From assembly GCF_004340525.1 (NCBI RefSeq), contig NZ_SLWX01000014.1:20776-84775 (forward strand): a stretch of DNA of 64,000 bases, read 5' to 3'. The translations under genes were made by a program, and so were the position numbers. Position 1 is the first letter of the stretch. Each line of letters opens with the position of its first letter. The stretch comes from Chromatocurvus halotolerans (GTDB lineage: Bacteria > Pseudomonadota > Gammaproteobacteria > Pseudomonadales > Halieaceae). The notes under the pieces are model-generated. The model was not told the origin of the DNA and did not search any database. It saw only the letters and a list, made by a program, of their open reading frames with translations. Shown piece after piece: positions 45,662 to 53,003 of this stretch.

Positions 45662-47940
45662 TGGGCTGGATGCTGCACAGACCCCGGCTCGCACTCGCCC
45701 TTCTCGCCCTGCTCATTCTGCTGCCCGGACCGCTGCTTTTACAGGTAAAGCTGGACAATGCACCCGAGGCCTATTTTCCCGAAGATGCCCCCGCTGTGCT
45801 CCTCGATAGGGAGCTGCGGGAGGAGTTTCCACAGGATCAGGTGCTGGTGGCCCTGTTCCGGGGCGAAAATCTATACAGCGCGGCGTTCCTTGAACCACTC
45901 GACCGCCTGGTGCAGGGCCTGGAGGCCAACACCGCCATCGACCGGGTTCTCGCGGTCACCACCGTCGACCAGATACGCGGCACCGCCGATGGCTTTCGCG
46001 TTGAACCGCTGATCGACCTGCAAGAGCAGCCCCTGCCCGCCGCCGATACCCTTCGCGACCGCGTGCTCGGGGATCGCTTCGCACCGGGCTTGCTGGTGTC
46101 TGACAGCGGCGACACAGTGGCGCTGATCATTCGGCCCCACCCCATGGAGACCAGCCTGCAGCGCCTGCAGCTGGAAGGCTTGTTGCGCGACAGCGTTGCA
46201 CAGGAAGGACTCACACCGCAGCTGGTGGCGGTGGCCGGGCATATTGCGCTGGACGTGGCGCAGCTGCGAGCGATGATAAAAGACCTGGCAACGCTGATTC
46301 CCGGCACGCTGGGGGTCAGCCTGCTGCTGCTCTGGTGGCTGTTCCGGCGCGTGCTGGTGCTGGTGGTGGCCACCGCCACTATCAGTGCGGTGACCGGCCT
46401 TGCCATGGGCCTGCTGATTCTGATGGGCAAGCCCTTCACCCTGATTTCCGCCATTATTCCGCCCCTGCTGACGGCCCTCACCGTGGCCATGCTGATGCAT
46501 CTGTTCAATGCCATTCTGCACGCCGCCTACCGCGGCCTGGATGGCCCGGAGCGAATGCGGATCGCCCTGGCTGCCGTCGCCTATCCGATTCTGTTTACTG
46601 CCCTCACCACCGCTGCGGGACTCGCGTCACTGATGGTGAGCCCCATCCGGCCCATCGAGACCTTTGGCCTGGTAGCGGCCCTCGGGGTACTGCTTGGCGC
46701 CGTGATTGTTGTCTTGCTGCTGCCCGCCATCATCCTGCGCTGGGACAACAAGCCCTGGACCACGCGCCAGCACGGCATGCGCTGGCTGGACCGCTTCACC
46801 ACAGGCTCCACGCGCCTCGCGCTGCGCCATCCACTGGGGGTGATCGCTGCTGCCGTATTGCTGATGGCAGTGGCCATCCCGCAGATTCCGAAACTGCAGG
46901 TGGAAACCGACCTCTACAGCTTCTTTTCGGAAGATCACGACATTACCCGCGCCACGCGCATGGTGGAGGACAGTCTGTCCGGCGTGATGGCGCTGGAAGT
47001 GGTGTTTGACGGACCCGACTTTGACAGCCTGATGGATCCCGAGCGCTTACGGGCACTGGAGCGGGTACAGACCTGGCTGGATGAACGCCCGGAGGTGGAT
47101 TACAGCCTGTCGCTGCCAGACCTGATCGGTGAAATGCACTGGGCCTTCAATGGCGAGGAGCCGGCCTTCCGCACGGTGCCGGACAACGCCAACCTGATCG
47201 CCCAATACCTGCTGATCTACGACGGCCACGACCTGTATGAGCTGGTGAACCGGGACTTCACCCGGACGCGGCTGGTGCTGAACCTGAACGCCCACGGTGC
47301 CGGCGAACTCAACGCGCTCATGCGGGATCTCAATGCCGAGCTTGCGGCCAACCCCCCGGTGGACATGACCTGGAACTACGCCGGCATGGGCCGGCTGTTT
47401 GCCGACCAGGAACGCCTGCTGATTCAGGGCCAGATCGACAGCGTCAAGGTGGTTGGGGTGCTGGTGCTGATTCTCATGCTGGTGATGTGGCGTTCCGTCA
47501 GCCTCGCGGTGGTGAGCATGATCCCCAACCTCGCGCCGGTGGTTCTTATCTTTGCCCTGATGGCGACCTTCGGCATCTGGCTCGACATGGCAACGGCGAT
47601 GGTGGCAAGCGTGGCCGTGGGTATCGCCCTTGACGACACCATTCATATTCTTCACGGCTACGTGGAGCGGCGGCGCGTAGGCGCATCCAACACCTGGGCC
47701 ATTGCGCGCACCCTGCGACAGCGCGGGCGCGCGGTTATCGGCACCACGATGATCCTGGTCGCGCAGTTCATGCTGCTGGCGGCGTCGGGCTTTCAGCCCA
47801 CCAGCGTTTTCGGCTGGCTGACCGCCTTCGGCCTGCTGGTCGCGCTGGTGTTCGATCTGCTCGTGCTGCCGGCAATTCTGATGGCAGCCCGCAACTATCT
47901 GCCCGCGCGGCCAGTCGCCGGGAAAGCGGCGGTGGGCTGA
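45661..47940 (+). CDS. MMPL/RND-family transporter
   Basis: 759 aa, duplicated RND fold: one helix at residues 10-25, a periplasmic domain, five helices (about 210-360), a second helix at 385-405, second periplasmic domain and five more helices (about 600-750). SVAVGIALDDTIHILHGY near 645 carries the proton-relay Asp pair typical of MMPL proteins. It exports lipids or lipid-like molecules in related operons. The start shares a base with the barrel stop (TGATG), so the three genes should form one export complex. The cargo is not visible. Confidence 0.88.
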   Translation: MGWMLHRPRLALALLALLILLPGPLLLQVKLDNAPEAYFPEDAPAVLLDRELREEFPQDQVLVALFRGENLYSAAFLEPLDRLVQGLEANTAIDRVLAVTTVDQIRGTADGFRVEPLIDLQEQPLPAADTLRDRVLGDRFAPGLLVSDSGDTVALIIRPHPMETSLQRLQLEGLLRDSVAQEGLTPQLVAVAGHIALDVAQLRAMIKDLATLIPGTLGVSLLLLWWLFRRVLVLVVATATISAVTGLAMGLLILMGKPFTLISAIIPPLLTALTVAMLMHLFNAILHAAYRGLDGPERMRIALAAVAYPILFTALTTAAGLASLMVSPIRPIETFGLVAALGVLLGAVIVVLLLPAIILRWDNKPWTTRQHGMRWLDRFTTGSTRLALRHPLGVIAAAVLLMAVAIPQIPKLQVETDLYSFFSEDHDITRATRMVEDSLSGVMALEVVFDGPDFDSLMDPERLRALERVQTWLDERPEVDYSLSLPDLIGEMHWAFNGEEPAFRTVPDNANLIAQYLLIYDGHDLYELVNRDFTRTRLVLNLNAHGAGELNALMRDLNAELAANPPVDMTWNYAGMGRLFADQERLLIQGQIDSVKVVGVLVLILMLVMWRSVSLAVVSMIPNLAPVVLIFALMATFGIWLDMATAMVASVAVGIALDDTIHILHGYVERRRVGASNTWAIARTLRQRGRAVIGTTMILVAQFMLLAASGFQPTSVFGWLTAFGLLVALVFDLLVLPAILMAARNYLPARPVAGKAAVG

Positions 47941-47973
47941 CCTGGCGTGATCACGACGGGCGCCCGCCCGCCG

Positions 47974-48870
47974 TCAGGTCGCTTTGCGGGCCTCCGCCTC
48001 GCGCTTCTGCTTGCGCAGCATCATCCTCACTATCCGGAACATCACCCACTGCAGGGGATTGCGGTTGCCCATGGGGCGCCAGGTCCTGATGAGGCGATTG
48101 CGGTAGGCATCAAAGTGCAGGCCATGCGGCGCGGTTACCACATCCCCCCGACCCAGCATAACCTTCAGGGCATTGGCGCAGGCCACCCCGGCGGCGAGCT
48201 CAATGCCCATGACGATGGAGGGCACCTTTCTGCTGTTGAAGTCCACTGCAGAATCCGGCGTGAGGTAGTGCCGCTGCTGCATGGAGGGTGAGACACCGAT
48301 CATGAACTTGATCAGCTTGTCCTCTTCGCTGCTCACATCCTCGAAGCAGAAGTAGTCCTCAAAGCTCATCTCGCCGGGCATGAACACCAGCATGGCGGTC
48401 CCCATGCCCATGGGCGCCGCGGTAATCGCCGGAATGCCCAGCTCATAGCAGCGCGCAAACACCTTGCGCCGGATATCCAGTGCAAAGAAGTCGAGGCTGT
48501 CCATGTACAGGTCGACGCCGTCGAGAAAGTCATCCAGATTCTCCGCCGAGACGCCCTGCCCGAAGATGCGGACGTCGGCCTCGGGATTGATGGCCTGGCA
48601 GTAGTCCCGCATGACATCGACTTTTTCCAGGCCAATAGTGCCCATGTTGGCGCCATACTGCCGGTTGAAGTTGGCCAGCTCAAAGCTGTCGAGATCGGCA
48701 ATGGTGAAATTGCCGACGCCAGCCCGCGCCAGCGTCATGAGGTGCGGGCCGCCAACGCCGCCCATGCCCGCAACGGCAACGCGCTTTGTGCGCAGCAGCG
48801 CCTGCTCTTCCCGGCTTACCCAGCCGATGTTCCTGGAAAAGGCCTCGAAGTAATCAAATGCTGTATCCAT
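47974..48870 (-). CDS. ThiF-family E1-like adenylyltransferase
   Basis: 298 aa, Rossmann-like adenylation domain. VAVAGMGGVGGPHLMTLARAG is the ATP-binding motif, DLDSFELANFNRQYG holds the ThiF/MoeB-type Asn-Arg residues, and KVDVMRDYCQAINPEADV follows. ThiF, MoeB and ubiquitin-activating enzymes adenylate a C-terminal glycine of a small carrier protein; no such carrier gene is seen nearby. I do not see the paired CxxC zinc motifs of ThiF. ATG 48870 has GGGGAG upstream. It is separated from prsT copy 2 by a 12-bp inverted repeat. Confidence 0.82.
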   Translation of the reverse strand: MDTAFDYFEAFSRNIGWVSREEQALLRTKRVAVAGMGGVGGPHLMTLARAGVGNFTIADLDSFELANFNRQYGANMGTIGLEKVDVMRDYCQAINPEADVRIFGQGVSAENLDDFLDGVDLYMDSLDFFALDIRRKVFARCYELGIPAITAAPMGMGTAMLVFMPGEMSFEDYFCFEDVSSEEDKLIKFMIGVSPSMQQRHYLTPDSAVDFNSRKVPSIVMGIELAAGVACANALKVMLGRGDVVTAPHGLHFDAYRNRLIRTWRPMGNRNPLQWVMFRIVRMMLRKQKREAEARKAT

Positions 48871-48955
48871 ACCGACTCCCCACCGTGGCGACACGCCTGC
48901 GCCATTTGACCACAGAAGCCACGGGCGTTGCACCGCTGGGAACGGAAGCGGGGTC

Positions 48956-48992
48956 CGATGGCGTCAGCGCCAGGGCGACACTGACGCCATCG
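48956..48992. terminator. Inverted repeat after prsT copy 2
   Basis: CGATGGCGTCAG and CTGACGCCATCG are perfect 12-bp arms around a 13-nt loop, directly after the prsT copy 2 stop on the minus strand. No T-tract follows, so this could be a processing or attenuating hairpin before the ThiF-like gene rather than a terminator. Confidence 0.5.
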
Positions 48993-48998
48993 CCAGGC

Positions 48999-51749
48999 TT
49001 ACAGCGTCGCCAGCAGCGCGCGGGCCTCCTCCTGCAATGGGGACGCGGGGCCGTCGAGCAGGCTTTCAAGCACGCTGCGCGCCTCATCAGCACGACCGGC
49101 GCTGAGCAGCACCCGGGCCCGGTTGAGCAGAAGCGCCGGTGCCTCTGGCGCTGCCGCCAGTGCCTGTGCGCTCAACTCGAGCGCCGCCTCGTGATTGCCG
49201 CGGGCCCGCTCGACCATGGCGTAGGTGTCGATGATGTTGATGCTTTCCGGCGCCAGCTCCAGCGCGCGCTGGACGTACTCGAGAGCCAGCTCCGGGTTGC
49301 TGTCGCGCTCCAGCCAGGCCAGGTTGTTGAGCACCAGCGGACTGTTCGGGGCGGCCTCCACCAGGCGCCGATACTCCGCGCGGGCGGCGTCCTCGTTATT
49401 CATGGACAGGTGATAGGTCGCCAGCTGGTTGCGCAACTCCATATCCTCCGGGTTGTCCGCCAGCCAGGACTCCAGATGTGCAATCACCGCATCCTGCTGC
49501 CCCTGGGCCCAGAGCGCCCCGGTGAGGTAGTTAAGACTGACGCTGTCGGCCTGCGAGTCGAACAGTGCCTGAAACAACGCCTCGGCCTCGCGATAACGCT
49601 CCTGCGCCATGGCAATACGGCCGAGCAGCAGCTGTGCGGCGGGGGCCCTGCGCTCATCGTCGGGGAGCGCCTCGATCTGCTCGCGGGCGGCATCCAGTTT
49701 GTTCTGCTGCAGCAGGTTCTCCACCAGCAGCTTGCGCACCTGAACATCGTCGCGCAGCGCCAAAGCTTGCTCGATATGCGCCTGGGCAGGCTCGAAGCGA
49801 CCATTCGCCTGCTCTGCCCGCGCCGCGAGAACCAGGGCCGCCGGCTGCCGGGGCTGCAGCTCCAGCGCCCGCCGGGCGTTGTCCAGGGCAAACGCCGGCG
49901 ACGCGTTCGCCAGGTGCGCCGTCGCCAGGGCGTGCTGCAGGGAGAAGGATCCGGCGTTGTCGCGCTCAAGCGGCGAGAGCAGGCGGATGGCTGCCTCGGG
50001 ATCGCCCTGCCCCGTGCGGTAGCGCGCCAGCGCCACCCGGGGCCGCAGGGCATCGTCATTCGCCTCGATCGCCGCCAGCAGCGACTGCTCCATGGCGTCC
50101 GTGTCCCCGGAACGCTCCGCCAGGACGGCAAGGTTCATCAGGGTCGACAGATCGCCCGGATGGCCCTCCAGCGAATCCTGGAAATAGGTCCGTGCGGCGG
50201 CAATATCGCTATTCATCAGCGCCAGGGCGGCAAGACCGCCGTTGGCGTCACGGCTGTGCGGCTCTTCTGCCAGCACCTGCTCGAAAAGCTCGCGGGCTTC
50301 CTCGCCATCGCCGGACTGCAGGGCAGCGCGCCCGGCGAAAATCAGCGCGCGCGGGCTGTCACCGCTGCGCTCACGGTAGGCCTGTATGTCTGCCATGGCC
50401 TCATCGACGTTGCCCAGCGCCATTCCCGTGGCAATCAATCGCTCGCGCAGCTCGCTGTTGTCCGGGTCGGCCGCCAGTGCGGCGCGCAGTTCAGACAACC
50501 CACCGGCGCTGTCGCCCGCGAGCAGCCGCGTAGTGCCAAGCCCCACCCTGGCGTCCACGGCGTCGGGCTCGATGTCGGCGAGGTCCGCGTAAACCTCGGC
50601 ACTCTCCGCAAACAGCCCCTGAGCGCCGAGGGCCGTGGCCAGCAGCCGCATCGCCAGGGTATTTTCGGGATCCGCGTCCAGCACCCGCTTGACGACCCTT
50701 TCCGCCGCGGCGGGCTCTTCCCTCTGCAGGAAGACATTGGCCAGCTCAAGCCCTGCCGGCAGATGTCCGGGCTGCGCCTCCAGAAACTGCGTGAGCTGGC
50801 TCTGCGCGGTGGCCAGATTCCCCTCCCGGGCATTCGCGGCGCCGGCGAGGTACAGGCTGCCGGCATGCTGGGGCATACTGCCGAGCACCCGCGACAGCTC
50901 CTGCAGGCCCGCGGCGTAATCGCCGGATTCCACCAGCATGCGCCCGCGGGCAAAGTTCACGCCGGGATGATCGGGGATGACCTTTTCCAGTCGGGCGAGC
51001 TCAGCCTCGGCCTCGGCACTGCGACCGAGCTGCAGCGACACATCGACCAGGCTCAGCCGGTCGGCCAGCCGCGCCGGGTTCAGCTTTGCCGCGCGGGCAT
51101 AGTAATCCGCCGCCGCGGCGAGATCGCGGCCGAGACGGGCGACGTCGGCGCGAGCACTCCAGGCCTCCGCGTCCTCCGGGTATTCGTCTGTCGCACGTTC
51201 AAGCAGCGCCGCTGCCGCCTCCACTTCCCGGGTATTGCGCAGCGACACCAGCGCCTGCGTCACCAGCAGGTAGGCATCCTCGGAACCCGCCTCCCGGGCC
51301 TTCTGCAGTGCCTCGGCGGCGGCATCGACACTGCCGAGATCGCTGTAGGCGCGCGCCAGTGCCGCCAGGTAAACCGCATCACCGGCGGGCGCGGGCTCAG
51401 ACTGCTCGTGGAATTCAACCAGTTCATCCGCCCGCCCGGCGGCCACCAGGGCGCGGGCGAAGAGCGCCTGCGCTTCGGCATTGCCACTGTCGGCGGCGCG
51501 GCGGAACTCATCCACCGCCGAGGCGGGATCGTTCTGCATCATGTAGGCGCGACCGAACAGCAGTCGCGCCTCCGGGTTGTCTGATGCCTGCTGCAGGGCT
51601 GTCTTGATATCGATGACCGCAGCATTGGTATTGCCCTCGGCCAGTGCTCCCCGCGCCCGCTCCAGCAGTTCTTCCGGGGACTCCTGCGCGGAACACGCCG
51701 CCAGGGTGAGTGCCACTGCCAAACCGGTTATCCAGGTTCTGACTGCCAT
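48999..51749 (-). CDS. prsT: XrtA/PEP-CTERM TPR-repeat lipoprotein PrsT (copy 2)
   Basis: 916 aa, paralogue of the 38044 gene with the same design: a lipoprotein signal ending TLAAC, then about 20 TPRs starting GALAEGNTNAAVIDIKTALQ and GRAYMMQNDPASAVDEFRRA. The DNA is much richer in GC than copy 1, so the two copies have different histories or codon pressure. A GGAG site precedes ATG 51749. It heads a minus-strand unit with the ThiF-like gene. Confidence 0.92.
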   Translation of the reverse strand: MAVRTWITGLAVALTLAACSAQESPEELLERARGALAEGNTNAAVIDIKTALQQASDNPEARLLFGRAYMMQNDPASAVDEFRRAADSGNAEAQALFARALVAAGRADELVEFHEQSEPAPAGDAVYLAALARAYSDLGSVDAAAEALQKAREAGSEDAYLLVTQALVSLRNTREVEAAAALLERATDEYPEDAEAWSARADVARLGRDLAAAADYYARAAKLNPARLADRLSLVDVSLQLGRSAEAEAELARLEKVIPDHPGVNFARGRMLVESGDYAAGLQELSRVLGSMPQHAGSLYLAGAANAREGNLATAQSQLTQFLEAQPGHLPAGLELANVFLQREEPAAAERVVKRVLDADPENTLAMRLLATALGAQGLFAESAEVYADLADIEPDAVDARVGLGTTRLLAGDSAGGLSELRAALAADPDNSELRERLIATGMALGNVDEAMADIQAYRERSGDSPRALIFAGRAALQSGDGEEARELFEQVLAEEPHSRDANGGLAALALMNSDIAAARTYFQDSLEGHPGDLSTLMNLAVLAERSGDTDAMEQSLLAAIEANDDALRPRVALARYRTGQGDPEAAIRLLSPLERDNAGSFSLQHALATAHLANASPAFALDNARRALELQPRQPAALVLAARAEQANGRFEPAQAHIEQALALRDDVQVRKLLVENLLQQNKLDAAREQIEALPDDERRAPAAQLLLGRIAMAQERYREAEALFQALFDSQADSVSLNYLTGALWAQGQQDAVIAHLESWLADNPEDMELRNQLATYHLSMNNEDAARAEYRRLVEAAPNSPLVLNNLAWLERDSNPELALEYVQRALELAPESINIIDTYAMVERARGNHEAALELSAQALAAAPEAPALLLNRARVLLSAGRADEARSVLESLLDGPASPLQEEARALLATL

Positions 51750-51906
51750 ACCTACTGCTCCGGGAACGTCTCGAATTTGCTGGGGAGATTAACCCGAGGC
51801 GGCAAGATCGTACAAAATCCGTCGGTGAGAGAACGCCAGAAACGGTACGTGGGTCGCAATCCATCGAAATACGAGCCGATAAAACTACCGCAGAAGCATA
51901 AGGCCA

Positions 51907-52200
51907 TCAGCGTCTGTCGATCCAGTACTGGGGCCTGCGGCTATTATGGGCAAAAGCAAGGATATCCAGGAGCCCGGGCTTCGCTCGGTAAATGATACAG
52001 AATGGAAAGCGACGGAGAGGCGCCCTGCGAATATCGGGTTGCCGGACAATGCGCCAGCCGGTGGGCTCCTCGCTGATCAAGCTGGAGAGTGCTTCGAATT
52101 CCTGAATGAGCTGAGTGCCGAGTTCGGACACCCTTGACTCGTAATAGGCGACCGCCTCAAGGAATTCGGCCTCTGCCCACGGATGGAACTCATAGGTCAA
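51907..52200 (-). CDS. RelE/ParE-type toxin
   Basis: 97 aa. EFHPWAEAEFLEAVAYYESR and PDIRRAPLRRFPFCIIYRA, with a terminal NSRRPQYWIDR, are typical of ParE-like toxins, which attack gyrase or, as RelE-like proteins, mRNA on the ribosome. It overlaps the antitoxin by ATGA. The gene lies between prsT copy 2 and the phosphatase operon. Confidence 0.88.
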   Translation of the reverse strand: MTYEFHPWAEAEFLEAVAYYESRVSELGTQLIQEFEALSSLISEEPTGWRIVRQPDIRRAPLRRFPFCIIYRAKPGLLDILAFAHNSRRPQYWIDRR

Positions 52201-52421
52201 CGGACAAGGGCTCTGGCCCTTTCCAGCACATCCTCGCCCGGAATAGCTTTTACTGCTCCGCTATCCAGCTGTCTCATCCTGCGCTCGGCCTCATCAAGCC
52301 ATTCGGTCCTCAGCTCCTCCGGGGAGGGTGAGTCAAGGCTCAAGATCAGACCCTGCAGCAGTCTCAACCGATCAGCTTTAGAAAGATTCAACGCCGCATC
52401 CTGCAGATTTTCCAGATCCAT
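52197..52421 (-). CDS. Addiction-module antitoxin
   Basis: 74 aa, of the short acidic antitoxin family (TIGR02574-type). SKADRLRLLQGLILSLD and EWLDEAERRMRQLDSGAVKAIPGEDVL are the family signatures. It neutralises the adjacent toxin by binding it. ATG 52421 has GGGAG about 10 nt upstream. A -35/-10 pair lies at 52476-52503. Confidence 0.88.
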   Translation of the reverse strand: MDLENLQDAALNLSKADRLRLLQGLILSLDSPSPEELRTEWLDEAERRMRQLDSGAVKAIPGEDVLERARALVR

Positions 52422-52475
52422 CGTAAAAACTCCCGAAGAGGTACCGCAAAACCCGATAGATTTCTCAACTGTTTG

Positions 52476-52503
52476 ATTGTATCAGGGCCTTCAAGCGGGT
52501 AAA
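52476..52503 (-). promoter_or_regulatory. Promoter candidate for the antitoxin-toxin pair
   Basis: On the minus strand TTTACC and TACAAT are separated by 16 bp, about 55-80 nt before the antitoxin ATG. It starts inside the 3' end of the phosphatase gene. Confidence 0.4.
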
Positions 52504-52505
52504 CG

Positions 52506-53003
52506 TCAAAAACCGGCAATGTCCTGCAGCAGCCCCAGCACCGCCGCATCGATGCGTGCATACACCGCGCGGAAGCCCTCGCCGTCGGCAAAGTAGGGAT
52601 CGGGGATGGCATTGCCCGCCTCCGCGGGATAGGCCGGCGGCAAATAGCCTCCCAGCAGCTGAACCCGGTCGAGGAGCCGGTCGGGCACCTTCTGCCCGGC
52701 AAGATCGTCCAGGTGCTGCTGCTCCATGACCAGAATGGTATCGCTGCGCTCCAGCAGCTTCAGGTTGACGGCCCGCGCACGAATACCGCGCAGGGAGACG
52801 CCGGCCTGCGCGCACAGCTGCAGCGTGCGCGGATCCGGTCGCCGTCCGGGCTGCCCGACCCGTGTCCCTGCCGAGGCGACGGCAACGTGACGGTGCATGC
52901 CGCATTCGCGCAGCCGATGGCGCAGCAGCGCCTCTGCCAGGGGTGAACGACAGACGTTGGCGGTGCACAGGAAAAGCACGCGGCGGGATGGTCTGGCGAA
53001 CAT
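52506..53003 (-). CDS. Low-molecular-weight protein tyrosine phosphatase
   Basis: 165 aa. VLFLCTANVCRSPLAEALL carries the C-x5-R-S P-loop (Cys13), with IPDPYFAD providing the general acid Asp. Homologues such as Wzb dephosphorylate BY-kinases and so control chain length. The only such kinase in the window is at 27098, so that is its likely partner. ATG 53003 shares one base with the ligase stop (TGATG); it closes the protease-ligase operon. Confidence 0.9.
   Translation of the reverse strand: MFARPSRRVLFLCTANVCRSPLAEALLRHRLRECGMHRHVAVASAGTRVGQPGRRPDPRTLQLCAQAGVSLRGIRARAVNLKLLERSDTILVMEQQHLDDLAGQKVPDRLLDRVQLLGGYLPPAYPAEAGNAIPDPYFADGEGFRAVYARIDAAVLGLLQDIAGF

Noticed and set aside
48786..51584. 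932-codon frame opposite prsT copy 2
   Set aside because: It mirrors the TPR lipoprotein; its composition (many Gln, Arg, His) is typical of an antisense frame.
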